From positions 62,001-126,000 of the forward strand of contig NZ_JAMYFE010000018.1 of the NCBI RefSeq assembly GCF_024129865.1: 64,000 nucleotides of DNA. The letters are read 5' to 3'. The position numbers and the translations under genes are program-made. The stretch comes from Stieleria tagensis (GTDB taxonomy: Bacteria; Planctomycetota; Planctomycetia; Pirellulales; Pirellulaceae). This document shows positions 8,919 through 17,385 of the stretch, piece after piece. The stretch's first letter is position 1. Each line of letters starts with the position of its first letter. The notes beneath the pieces are model-generated. The model did no database searches. It worked only from the letters and a program-made list of their open reading frames with translations, and was not told where the DNA came from.

Positions 8919-9953
8919 CTAGCTTTGATCGATTTGCACGGTGGCGTGGCGGTGCACGGATTCCGAGGCGGCTAAACACATCGCGACCGACCAGCGACCA
9001 TCTTGGGCGGTACAGTGCAGCGGCCGTCCGTCTTGGACCGCTTCGGCAACACGTTCGATCTGGTCTTCTAATTCGAACAGCTCTCCGGTCGGTTTTTCAA
9101 TCGGAACATCAACCACTTCCGCACCGTCGAATGCACGTAGTTTGTAGGTTGGGTGCCGCGTTCGGTCCATCGCCCCACTCCAGGAAGCCCAAAGCGCGCC
9201 TTGACTGCCAGTGACCTTGACGGTTTGATGGTGCTCAAAGGCGCTCAACGTCTGTGAAACCACGGCATAAGCATTCCCACTGAAGTGTACGATCGCGCTA
9301 AAGTTATCTTGCAACTCGGGGCGATCTGGATCACGCGAATTGGCCGTGGCATAAACCGACTCGGGAAGCCCGGCGGATTCCAGGTACCAGCGAGCCAAGT
9401 CGAAAAAGTGGATTGGTTCTTCCAAGATCCAGTTGCCGACCCGGTTGATGTCGTAACGCCAGCCACCTGCACCCTGTCGATACGGATTCCGCGACAATTC
9501 GACCAAACAATACTGTGGGTCACCGATGTAGCCGTCGTCGATCATTTGTTTGACTTTCCCCCACATCGATGAAAGACGCAATTCGTGACCGACACATAGC
9601 AGACGATTCTGATTTTCAGCGAGTTGGATCATCGAATCACATTCTTGGAGCGTGATCCCCATCGGTTTTTCCAACAACAGATGTTTCCCCGAATTCAACA
9701 CCGCCGTTGCGACTTCGTGGTGCAAATAGCTAGGCACCACTACATCGATCACGTCCATGTCGGACCGGGACAGAAGTTCCTGGTAGTTCGTGGTCACAAA
9801 CGCATCCGGGTATGCTTCGGTGGCCTGGGACGCTGTGGCATCACTATGGGCGGCAATCCCGACTAGCTGAGCATTCCCGGCTTTTCGAATCGCATCCGCA
9901 TGGTGTTTTCCCCATGCGCCGAAACCGATTAATCCGTATCGAACCTGATTCAT
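8919..9953 (-). CDS. Gfo/Idh/MocA family oxidoreductase (cytoplasmic)
   Basis: A 344-aa NAD(P)-dependent sugar or cyclitol dehydrogenase-like protein. The Rossmann motif GLIGFGAWG is at the N-terminus, followed by EKPMG near residue 95, where the EKP lysine normally helps catalysis, and the C-terminal alpha/beta domain of the family. No signal peptide is seen. The ATG at 9953 is preferred because it opens directly onto the Rossmann strand; a TTG at 10016 would add 21 unsupported residues and touch the upstream gene's stop. It lies 59 bases downstream of another family member on the same strand, so the two may form an operon acting on related sugars. Substrate cannot be told from sequence. Confidence 0.88.
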   Translation of the reverse strand: MNQVRYGLIGFGAWGKHHADAIRKAGNAQLVGIAAHSDATASQATEAYPDAFVTTNYQELLSRSDMDVIDVVVPSYLHHEVATAVLNSGKHLLLEKPMGITLQECDSMIQLAENQNRLLCVGHELRLSSMWGKVKQMIDDGYIGDPQYCLVELSRNPYRQGAGGWRYDINRVGNWILEEPIHFFDLARWYLESAGLPESVYATANSRDPDRPELQDNFSAIVHFSGNAYAVVSQTLSAFEHHQTVKVTGSQGALWASWSGAMDRTRHPTYKLRAFDGAEVVDVPIEKPTGELFELEDQIERVAEAVQDGRPLHCTAQDGRWSVAMCLAASESVHRHATVQIDQS

Positions 9954-10012
9954 TGTTTTCCAATTTGCATGACTTTGATTGTGTGCGGCAACCGACAACC
10001 GCCGCAGCGGAT

Positions 10013-11329
10013 TCAAACGTTTTGAATTTCATAACCGCGACGATAGCGGCGTGCCATCAATCCGTTGGCCTCTGCGTCGCCGACCACCTGCTCGGCCTGG
10101 GCGTCCCACTGGAGTGTTCGCCCGAGTCGCAACGAGAGGTTTGCTAGGTGACAAGTTGTCAAAATCCGGTGATGAGTCGCAATGTCGGAGATCGGTAACT
10201 CTCGCGACGCCAGTGAATCAACGAAATTCTGCATATGGGTGGTGGGAGTCTTTCCACGGTAAAGGTCTTCGATGGCATTTTCTGGAAGCGGATTATCTTG
10301 CAAACCATCAACCGGCTTTCCTTCCAACGTTCCGCGGTTGACAAAAAAACGACCTTGGTCGCCTTCGAAAGTGATTCCGTTGCGAGACGAATCGATCACC
10401 ATTTCTACCTCACCGGGAAACTGGCACTTGACCGAAAACTCGACCGGCGTGTTGTAGGTATCGCTGCGGGTCGGCATACCTGCGATCAATGGCTGATTCA
10501 TCTCGGCGGCGCCACCGACTGACAGCGGACCGCCGTTTTCTTGACCGATCGCCCATTGGGCGATGTCAACATGGTGCGCCCCCCAGTCACACAATTGGCC
10601 GCCGGCGTATTCGTACCACCAGCGAAATGTTCGGTGGGTCCGCTGTTTGATGTATTCAGTCATCGGCGCGGGACCGAGCCAGCGTTCCCAGTTGAGTGTC
10701 TTGGGAGCCGCTTCGGTTTGGAATGGACCACCTTTCCATCCCGGCCCCAAACCGATCTGAATTCGATTCAATTTGCCGACACGACCGTTCCGAACCAATG
10801 CAATCGCTTTCAAGAACCGTTGGTCGTATTCGCTTCGTTGCTGAGTACCGACTTGAAAGACGCGTCCGGTTTCTTGGGCAACCTTTCGCAGCCACTGTCC
10901 TTCTTGGATCGTTACCGCGACCGGTTTTTCGCAGTAAACGTCTTTGCCAGCCCGCATGGCTTCGATCGCGATTTTTGCATGCCAATGGTCGGGCGTCGCG
11001 ATCAAAACAGCATTGATCGCTTGGTCGTCCAGCACCGTGCGGTAGTCATCAACGATTTTGGCGCGACCGCCACTGACAGTCTTGTTGGCAAATGCCGCGG
11101 CCACGCTGTCCAGTTCACAGATCACCGACACGTCCGTCAGTTCGGCGGCCTGTCGTCCGATTGCGATGCCACGCCCTTGCCGCCGAGTGTCCGGTTGCCA
11201 GCCCGCACCGATCAACCCTAACGTGGGCCGATCATTCTTTGCTGCAATCAGATTTGTCGCGGAGCAAGCGACGGTGGCCGCAGCCCCAGTCGCACCGCGT
11301 GCTAAAAACGTTCGCCGAGATTGAAACAT
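10013..11329 (-). CDS. Tat-exported Gfo/Idh/MocA family oxidoreductase
   Basis: A 438-aa protein that begins with a twin-arginine signal (SRRTFLARG, then an Ala-rich hydrophobic stretch to about residue 30), so it is probably exported folded with its cofactor. The mature part shows LGLIGAGW (Rossmann), TPDHWH, YCEKPV and WDWGAHH-like segments (CDWGAHHVDIA) typical of the large planctomycete subfamily of secreted Gfo/Idh proteins. The likely reaction is NAD(P)-linked redox on a sugar or sugar acid, possibly with tightly bound cofactor; the substrate is unknown. The ATG at 11329 places the Tat motif at the expected position. It probably heads an operon with the cytoplasmic homologue at 8919-9953. 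Confidence 0.9.
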   Translation of the reverse strand: MFQSRRTFLARGATGAAATVACSATNLIAAKNDRPTLGLIGAGWQPDTRRQGRGIAIGRQAAELTDVSVICELDSVAAAFANKTVSGGRAKIVDDYRTVLDDQAINAVLIATPDHWHAKIAIEAMRAGKDVYCEKPVAVTIQEGQWLRKVAQETGRVFQVGTQQRSEYDQRFLKAIALVRNGRVGKLNRIQIGLGPGWKGGPFQTEAAPKTLNWERWLGPAPMTEYIKQRTHRTFRWWYEYAGGQLCDWGAHHVDIAQWAIGQENGGPLSVGGAAEMNQPLIAGMPTRSDTYNTPVEFSVKCQFPGEVEMVIDSSRNGITFEGDQGRFFVNRGTLEGKPVDGLQDNPLPENAIEDLYRGKTPTTHMQNFVDSLASRELPISDIATHHRILTTCHLANLSLRLGRTLQWDAQAEQVVGDAEANGLMARRYRRGYEIQNV

Positions 11330-11552
11330 AAGATTCGGATTTGGGTGGGGAGGTCGACAGGATCAACCATGCAGTCGCTTGAGTTTCAGCGAGAACGTGA
11401 TCTACCGAACCAATTTACCAGACCGCATCCGAGTTGTGTTTACTCCGCTTCCGACAATCCCATGTCACATGATGTCTGTTCAGTTCGCTAGACTGGCGAT
11501 CCGCGCTTGAATCCCGTCAGTCCCTTTCCCACCTAGGTTGGTTGCAATCACA

Positions 11553-12557
11553 ATGAAACCATTGCCCGGCATTGTCCCCACCTCGATTGAGCATCAGCGA
11601 AGCGATGGTGACTCGCTGTTTCCCTATGCGTACGGATGTGAGAATCCAGATTTGTCGTTGGAGGAAGTGGTTCAATGGGTCAGCGATAATCGCGATCTGT
11701 TTCTGGCCCAATCCAGCCGGCATGGAGCAGTCGCCTTTCGCGGATTCCCGACTCCGACCGGAGAGGACTTTGACCAATTCATTGCTGCGCTGAACATCGC
11801 CAATTTTCCCTACGCAAAATCGTTGTCCAATGCGGTACGTGTCAATCGTACGCCACGTGTTTTTTCCGCCAATGAAGCCCCGCCGGAAGTCAAAATCTAC
11901 TTTCATCACGAAATGGCGCAAACGCCGCTCTATCCGAAATACATTTTGTTCTTCTGTGAGATTGCACCGCTATCCGGTGGCGCGACTCCGTTGTGCCGAA
12001 GCGATATTTTGTTCACGCAGCTGTCAGAAAGGTGTCCTGAATTTGCCGCTAAATGTGAACAAACCGGATTGCGTTACACCAATGTGATGCCGGGGGTGGA
12101 CGATCCAAAATCTGGGATGGGGCGAAGTTGGCAAAGTACGCTCGGAGTCGAATCCAAGACGGCTGCGGAAAAACGGCTGAGTGATCTGGGGTACACGTTC
12201 CAGTGGCTCGCGGATGACTGTTTAAAAGCAACGACTCCCCAGTTGCCCGCCGTGATGGAGGTTTCGCCAGGTCAAAAAACGTTTTTCAATCAACTGATCG
12301 CTGCTTATTGCGGTTGGAAAGACCCTCGAAACGATCCCTCGGATGCGATTCGACATGGCGACGGTTCCAAGTTGGATGCCGAAGCGGTGAATGTTGCAGT
12401 CGAACTAGCCGAAGAACTTGCCTACGACCATCAATGGCAAGCCGGTGACATTGTGTTGCTGGACAATACCGTTGCCATGCATGCGCGGCGCCCGTTCCAA
12501 GGCACGCGCAAGGTCCTTGCCTCGCTGGCTGAAATGCAGACACACCGCTTCGCCTAA
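11553..12557 (+). CDS. TauD/TfdA-family Fe(II)/2-oxoglutarate dioxygenase
   Basis: A 334-aa protein of the TauD/TfdA/syringomycin-enzyme type. The metal triad appears as FHHEM (H118 or H119 with E120) and a distal histidine in NTVAMHARRPF, about 190 residues on, followed by an arginine (GTRKV) that would bind 2-oxoglutarate. Members hydroxylate taurine, sulfonates, chlorophenoxy acids or amino acid derivatives, and substrate cannot be assigned from motifs alone. The ATG at 11553 is preferred to an in-frame TTG at 11538. It precedes an MFS transporter by 24 bases, which in turn overlaps a TauE/SafE-type exporter; a sulfonate-releasing role would fit that context but is inference. Confidence 0.8.
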   Translation: MKPLPGIVPTSIEHQRSDGDSLFPYAYGCENPDLSLEEVVQWVSDNRDLFLAQSSRHGAVAFRGFPTPTGEDFDQFIAALNIANFPYAKSLSNAVRVNRTPRVFSANEAPPEVKIYFHHEMAQTPLYPKYILFFCEIAPLSGGATPLCRSDILFTQLSERCPEFAAKCEQTGLRYTNVMPGVDDPKSGMGRSWQSTLGVESKTAAEKRLSDLGYTFQWLADDCLKATTPQLPAVMEVSPGQKTFFNQLIAAYCGWKDPRNDPSDAIRHGDGSKLDAEAVNVAVELAEELAYDHQWQAGDIVLLDNTVAMHARRPFQGTRKVLASLAEMQTHRFA

Positions 12558-12581
12558 TTCCCGAGTCAGGAAATATCTTTC

Positions 12582-13901
12582 ATGGTCGATTCAAACGACT
12601 CATCGGGAAATCCCGGACCAGACGTGGCTCAGAACCAAGGACCATGGTACCGAGGCGTCACTCGGTACCAATGGTTGATTCTGGTGATCGCATGCGCGGG
12701 GTGGCTGTTTGATGTTTACGAAGGCCAGATCTTCAACATCACTCGCAACGACATGCTGCTGGAGATATTGAATGGCGATGAAGCGGCCGTAAAGACATGG
12801 GGCGATAACTTTCTGGCGATCTTCTTGGCTGGTGGGACCATCGGTGGTCTGTTTTTCGGATCGTTGGCGGATCGAATTGGTCGACGACCGGTAATGATCA
12901 CGACGATCCTGATGTATTCGCTGTTTTCTGGTTTGACCTACTTTGCCAACGACATCTATGTCATCGGCGTGTTACGTTTTTTAGTGGCATTGGGCATTGG
13001 TGGTGAATGGGCGGTGGCGGCCAGTTTGGTCGCAGAAGTGTTTCCCAAACGTGCTCGCGCCCACGCCGCCGGGATCTTTCATGCGTCTAGTATTTTGGGG
13101 ACGTGGTTGGCCGCACTGTCAGGCATCTTGGTGGGGACCAATTGGCGCTATGCGTATTTGTTGGGCGTGCTGCCGGCGCTGCTAATCGTTTGGGTTCGCG
13201 CCAGTGTGAAGGAACCGGAACGATGGCAGGCAACACGCTCCAGCGCGATCAACCGAAAATCGGGCAGCTTTCGAGATTTGCTGTTGAACCCAAAATGGAA
13301 TGGATTGGCCATTCGCGGCATGTTATTGGCCGCGGTGGGACTGGGGACGTTTTGGTCGGTCACCGTTGCCGGTCAAGACCTGGTGCGTGAGCTGCTGCTT
13401 TCGTTGGGTGCAACCCCGGAACAGGCCGGCAGCAAAAGTAAATTTGCGTACGGAATTCTACAGGCCGGCGGCGGGGGATTGGGCCTGCTTTCATTCGGCC
13501 CGCTGTGCGCACGGTTTGGGCGCAAGCCTACTTTCATCGGTTTCCACGCGCTGGCTTTGATGATCGTTCCAGTCGTCTGCTTTCTGCCCCAGACCTACAC
13601 ACAAATGCTATACATCTTGCCCGTTTTTGGATTTTTAACTCTGGGGATGCATTCGGGTTACGCAATCTATTTCCCCGAACTGTTTCCCACGCATATTCGG
13701 GCGACTGGAGCCAGTTTTTGTTTCAACGGCGGCCGTTTGATGGCTGTCCCCGTGTTGCTCTTTTCAGGATGGTTGAAAGGGCGGGAGGACGTGGCGCTTC
13801 CGTATGCAGTGACCGGGATGTCATCACTGTTTGTGCTTGGTATCTTCATTATGCTGACTTTGCCTGAAACCAAACAACGTGATTTGATCGACGACGCATG
13901 A
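12582..13901 (+). CDS. MFS transporter, sugar/aromatic-acid symporter-like
   Basis: A 439-aa protein with 12 hydrophobic segments. The loop-2 signature GSLADRIGRRP is near residues 89-99 and LGIGGEWA follows in helix 4, a pattern common in metabolite:proton symporters of the AAHS and sialic-acid type groups. N- and C-termini are probably cytoplasmic. The gene lies 24 bases after the dioxygenase, and its stop overlaps the start of the TauE-like gene (ATGA), so translation of the last two genes is probably coupled. It most likely imports the dioxygenase's substrate, but nothing in the sequence names it. Confidence 0.87.
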   Translation: MVDSNDSSGNPGPDVAQNQGPWYRGVTRYQWLILVIACAGWLFDVYEGQIFNITRNDMLLEILNGDEAAVKTWGDNFLAIFLAGGTIGGLFFGSLADRIGRRPVMITTILMYSLFSGLTYFANDIYVIGVLRFLVALGIGGEWAVAASLVAEVFPKRARAHAAGIFHASSILGTWLAALSGILVGTNWRYAYLLGVLPALLIVWVRASVKEPERWQATRSSAINRKSGSFRDLLLNPKWNGLAIRGMLLAAVGLGTFWSVTVAGQDLVRELLLSLGATPEQAGSKSKFAYGILQAGGGGLGLLSFGPLCARFGRKPTFIGFHALALMIVPVVCFLPQTYTQMLYILPVFGFLTLGMHSGYAIYFPELFPTHIRATGASFCFNGGRLMAVPVLLFSGWLKGREDVALPYAVTGMSSLFVLGIFIMLTLPETKQRDLIDDA

Positions 13902-14647
13902 TAATGGATGACCTGACGCTGCTTGTTCAAATCGCAGCGATCGGCTTGGCCGCTGGATTCATCCATAGTGCGATCGGGTTCGGTTTTGGAATTGTGGCGG
14001 TTACCCTGCTACCGCTGGTGCTGGACGTACACCTAGCTCATATCATCATTTCAACAGCGGGCGTGCCGGTGTTGCTGATGGCGGCTTGGACCTATCGCAA
14101 AGGTGCGGATTGGCCGTCGTTGTGGCGGGCAATCGTCGGCGCGGCAATCTGTTTGCCGCTCGGGCAATTTGCCTTCGAAGGGCTCTCAGGCGACCTTTTG
14201 GTGCGCGGCACTGGCATCGCAATTCTGGTGATGGTCTGGATCAGCTTTCATAATCGGCGGCTGGCCGCCGGCAGTGAACCCAAGCGTGACGGTTCAGCTT
14301 GGTTGGCCGGTGCAATCGGCGGTTTTTTGGCCGGCGCTGTCAGCATCGCCGGACCACCGATTGCCGCTTTTGCACTCGGTCAAGGCTGGGAACAAGCCCG
14401 TTTTAAATCGTTCTTAAACCAGTTCCTCGTGTTCGTCTCGATCTACCGAGTTGCGGGTCTGGCCGTTCGTGGATATGTCGACCAGCCGATCTTGTTGCAC
14501 GCTGCCCTGTTGGCACCCGTTGCGATCGTGGGCATCCAAATCGGTGCCATAGCAAGTCGCCGCTTGTCGACACAGTTGTTCCAGCGGTGTGTCGCAACCT
14601 GTTTGATCACGATCGCGTGCTATTTTGTCATTCGCGGCGCTCCCTAA
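13898..14647 (+). CDS. TauE/SafE-family anion exporter (copy 1)
   Basis: A 249-aa membrane protein with about 8 hydrophobic segments in two related halves, each opening with the family's glycine-rich signature: GFIHSAIGFGFG near residue 20 and GFLAGAVSIAGPP near 146. The family moves sulfite, sulfoacetate or other small organosulfur anions, usually outward. Translation starts within the MFS stop (ATGA overlap); a second ATG at 13904 is also possible. Downstream of a TauD-like oxygenase and an importer, export of a sulfur product is a reasonable guess. A second, unlinked family member lies at 35553-36317. Confidence 0.85.
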   Translation: MIMDDLTLLVQIAAIGLAAGFIHSAIGFGFGIVAVTLLPLVLDVHLAHIIISTAGVPVLLMAAWTYRKGADWPSLWRAIVGAAICLPLGQFAFEGLSGDLLVRGTGIAILVMVWISFHNRRLAAGSEPKRDGSAWLAGAIGGFLAGAVSIAGPPIAAFALGQGWEQARFKSFLNQFLVFVSIYRVAGLAVRGYVDQPILLHAALLAPVAIVGIQIGAIASRRLSTQLFQRCVATCLITIACYFVIRGAP

Positions 14648-14709
14648 ACCGACGCGCCCCCCAAAATTGCATCAATCCTCGTCGCAGATTCCGCCAGGCT
14701 TCTGTTGGT

Positions 14710-14733
14710 CTGAACCCCGGCGGTTTCAGCTAC
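14710..14733. repeat. Solitary arm of the 8552-8853 repeat
   Basis: The 24 bases from CTGAACCC to TCAGCTAC match the right arm of the tandem units at 8552-8853 at about 21 of 24 positions. They lie in the spacer between the TauE-like and glycosidase genes, which converge here. The left arm is not present, so this is a decayed or partial copy that marks the element as dispersed. Confidence 0.6.
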
Positions 14734-14768
14734 AGAAAACCACAGCCAATGAAGGCAGCTTTGAAACT

Positions 14769-15893
14769 TTAGTCCGCCAAAGTTCCTGATTTTGCATCCT
14801 CGGCCATCGTTTGAAACATCTCCAACCAAGTTGCCACAAACGCATCGGAGAAGGTTGCGTTCGGTTTCTGTTTGAGTTCCGCAGCGGGTGTGCCCCAATA
14901 GAAACTGATCCAACCATCGGCGTGGCTAGCCGATCGAATTACAAATTCTCGCATGCCCTCGACGCCAGATTTTAGCGGGAACATCTCTTCGATCACTAAC
15001 GGTTTGCCGACTTCGTATTTTTTGAGTGCCTCAACGGCCGCGTCGATCTTTCCCTTTTCGGGGTAGAAGTGCACAGCCACAAAATCCAACGGCTCACCGA
15101 CTTCGGGAGAATAGAACAGTGGTTTCCCCCCACCAAATGCAAATACCCAGGGGATCACGCCAACGGTGATCATGTGATCGGCGTCCACTCGGCGAATGGC
15201 ATCGGTCATCTGTCGAACCCATGCTGCCGCAATCTGCTGACGGTCGCGCCCCTTGGCATCCAGGGAAAGTCGTTGAACAAAGAATTTGCCACCTAATTCA
15301 CCACCCAACCATTCGGTTTCCACCTCTTTACCAGGAAGGACGGGTTCATTCATCAGGTCGTAGCAGAACACGGCCGGGCTGCCCGCGCAGACTTTGGCAA
15401 CCGCTTGCCAAAAAACGCTTTGCGTCCTCCAACGCTGACTTTCATCGAGCGCGACGTACCAATCGGGAATATTCTGTTTGTGGTAACACGCCAGTCCGGT
15501 GATGTCCAAATACAGCCGCTTTTCTTCCGCTAATTCGACCAGTTTTGCCAGTTGTCCCAGTGCAAGCGGGTTCGGTTTGTCGGCTTTGATCATGAATTTG
15601 CCGAACTGTAAATGCACGCGAACCACATTCACGCCCAACTGTTTCATTTCGTCGAAGTCCTGGACCACCGTGTCCCATTCCTCGATCCAGTATTCGTCCA
15701 ACAGCCGGCCATCACTGTCGTGATCATAGTTGACGCCCCAGACGATGAAGCGTTGCCCAGATTCCGATTGCACAAATCCCTTTCCGTCATCACTGACACG
15801 AATCATTGGCAATGGCTCCACAGCCTCGAGCGTCGAACCAATCGATGCCAAGGATAAAAATGCCAATGCCAAAGCAAAGTTCAGGACGTTCAT
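14769..15893 (-). CDS. Secreted GH5-like glycoside hydrolase
   Basis: A 374-aa exported protein with a signal peptide (MNVLNFALALAFLSLASIGS). It has the (beta/alpha)8 layout of cellulase-type GH5 and related families: a VWGVNYD opening strand, VNVVRVHL, the acid/base motif LMNEP (E183) and the presumed nucleophile in VIEEMF (E302/E303), followed by a tryptophan strand near ISFYWGT. Probable activity is on beta-glucan or mannan, but specificity is not readable. The ATG at 15893 is chosen because the signal peptide begins there; a GTG at 15926 would place 11 polar residues ahead of it. It is not obviously in an operon. Confidence 0.78.
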   Translation of the reverse strand: MNVLNFALALAFLSLASIGSTLEAVEPLPMIRVSDDGKGFVQSESGQRFIVWGVNYDHDSDGRLLDEYWIEEWDTVVQDFDEMKQLGVNVVRVHLQFGKFMIKADKPNPLALGQLAKLVELAEEKRLYLDITGLACYHKQNIPDWYVALDESQRWRTQSVFWQAVAKVCAGSPAVFCYDLMNEPVLPGKEVETEWLGGELGGKFFVQRLSLDAKGRDRQQIAAAWVRQMTDAIRRVDADHMITVGVIPWVFAFGGGKPLFYSPEVGEPLDFVAVHFYPEKGKIDAAVEALKKYEVGKPLVIEEMFPLKSGVEGMREFVIRSASHADGWISFYWGTPAAELKQKPNATFSDAFVATWLEMFQTMAEDAKSGTLAD

Positions 15894-16272
15894 CGAATGA
15901 CTCTGGATACGAGATGAAGGGATCACATCAGAACCTTGATCAGGTGTTTTCTCGTTTCGTTTCTATTGCAAACGTGACACGAATGCGAGGGATTTAGCGA
16001 TGGTCGCCTTTCGCTCCGCGAAAGTCCCAAACTGGACCTTGCTTTCGCGGAGCGAAAAGCGGCTCTACAGGTTTGACCGGGATTAACTCAACACGCCATG
16101 ACAGCTCGGGTTGGGAACAAACGGACGTGCGATCCAATCATCGGAAGTTCAGCTGATTTGATGCGCAGAATGATAACTTATTTGCGCACCGACGCAGACA
16201 ATTTGAACTGGAATCCATTAGATTCATGCGTCGGCGCTCTTTGATTTCCCATGCCCCACCAACAGCCAACTG
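15894..16272. other. Intergenic region with a perfect 16-bp inverted repeat
   Basis: No gene seen between the divergent glycosidase and DUF1611 genes. TTTCGCTCCGCGAAAG at 16009-16024 and its exact reverse complement at 16042-16057 form a 16-bp stem around a 17-base loop; each arm is itself partly palindromic (CGCTCCGCG). This resembles a dispersed repeat, since a similar TCGCTCCGCGACT/AGTCGCGGAGCGA pair occurs at 58191-58304. Promoters for both flanking genes must lie here, but no convincing -35/-10 pair was identified. Confidence 0.7.
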
Positions 16273-17385
16273 ATGTCCCAGGATTCTGACAATACCCTAG
16301 TGACCGCCGCATCGGTCGATTCGTTAAATTTGAACCACCGCAAGATTGCCGTACTCACCGACGGTTACTCGACCCCGTTTGTGGCCAAGACCGCCATCAG
16401 TCTGCTGCGCTACCGAACAGCGGACGTAGTCGCTGTGATTGATCAATCAGTCGAACAGAGAAACGCTGAGGCGTTGTTTGGTGTCGGCGGTCAGATCCCG
16501 GTCGTAAACGGTTTGGCCGAACTGAAGGATGTCGACTCGCTGTACATTGGCATTGCACCTCCCGGCGGAAAACTGCCCGTTGCTTGGCGCCCGATCATTC
16601 TGGAAGCGCTTCACCGTGGAATGGATGTGGTCAGTGGACTACACGACTTCTTGACTGATGATGAAGCCTACCGTCAGGCCGCAGCTCGGTCTGGGAGTCG
16701 TCTGATCGATGTCCGCCGCAATCGACTGAAAGAGACTGCTACGGCACATCGCTTTCGTCCCGGATGCGTGCGGATTCATACGGTCGGACACGACTGCAGC
16801 ATTGGAAAAATGGTGACATCGCTGGAAACGCAGCGTGGTCTGGTCAGCGCCGGCCATGATGCAGCGTTTTTGGCCACCGGACAGACTGGTATTATGATTT
16901 CTGGCCAAGGTGTTCCGATCGATTGTGTGGTGGCGGATTTTGTCAGCGGTGCCGCCGAACAGTTGGCGATTGCAAATGAGCATCACGATTTCTTATTGGT
17001 CGAAGGACAGGGCAGCATTTCTCATCCGGCCTTCTCGGCGGTCACTTTGGGGTTGCTTCACGGGGTCGCTGCGGACGGTTTGATTTTTTGCTACGAAGCC
17101 GGTCGGACTCAGGTCAAGGGACTCGATCACGTCGACATTCCGGCGATGGAAGACCAAATGGCGGCCTGCCTCGCGCTCGCAAATCTGCGACACCCCTGCA
17201 AATTCATTGGGGTTGCGATCAACACGCGGAAACTGGACACGAACGAAGCGCTGCGAGAAATCGAGACAACGCAATCCCGGCTGGGACTGCCAACCTGTGA
17301 CGTGTTTCGTACGGGTGCCGACCGATTGGTTGACGCTTGCTTGAAACGACGCGCAGAACTTTATCCGGAGTCTCTCGGCCAGTGA
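16273..17385 (+). CDS. DUF1611 protein, DgcN-like (D-glutamate N-acetyltransferase family)
   Basis: A 370-aa protein with an N-terminal Rossmann-like part (KIAVLTDGY, then GIAPPGGKLP near residues 93-102) and a C-terminal P-loop-like part marked by VGHDCSIGKM (171-180) and VEGQGSISHP. This is the DUF1611 family. One characterised member, DgcN, N-acetylates D-glutamate in a pathway whose second enzyme, DgcA, is an enolase-superfamily racemase encoded next to it. The same pairing is seen here: the next gene is such an epimerase and starts within this stop codon (GTGA overlap). Family and pairing are seen; D-glutamate as the substrate is inference, and other DUF1611 proteins may have other roles. 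It has no signal peptide, so it is cytoplasmic. It heads the operon 16273-22045. Confidence 0.82.
   Translation: MSQDSDNTLVTAASVDSLNLNHRKIAVLTDGYSTPFVAKTAISLLRYRTADVVAVIDQSVEQRNAEALFGVGGQIPVVNGLAELKDVDSLYIGIAPPGGKLPVAWRPIILEALHRGMDVVSGLHDFLTDDEAYRQAAARSGSRLIDVRRNRLKETATAHRFRPGCVRIHTVGHDCSIGKMVTSLETQRGLVSAGHDAAFLATGQTGIMISGQGVPIDCVVADFVSGAAEQLAIANEHHDFLLVEGQGSISHPAFSAVTLGLLHGVAADGLIFCYEAGRTQVKGLDHVDIPAMEDQMAACLALANLRHPCKFIGVAINTRKLDTNEALREIETTQSRLGLPTCDVFRTGADRLVDACLKRRAELYPESLGQ

Noticed and set aside
10541-11221. A 226-codon frame opposite the Tat-exported oxidoreductase
   Set aside because: It is antisense to a protein with clear Gfo/Idh motifs and has none of its own.
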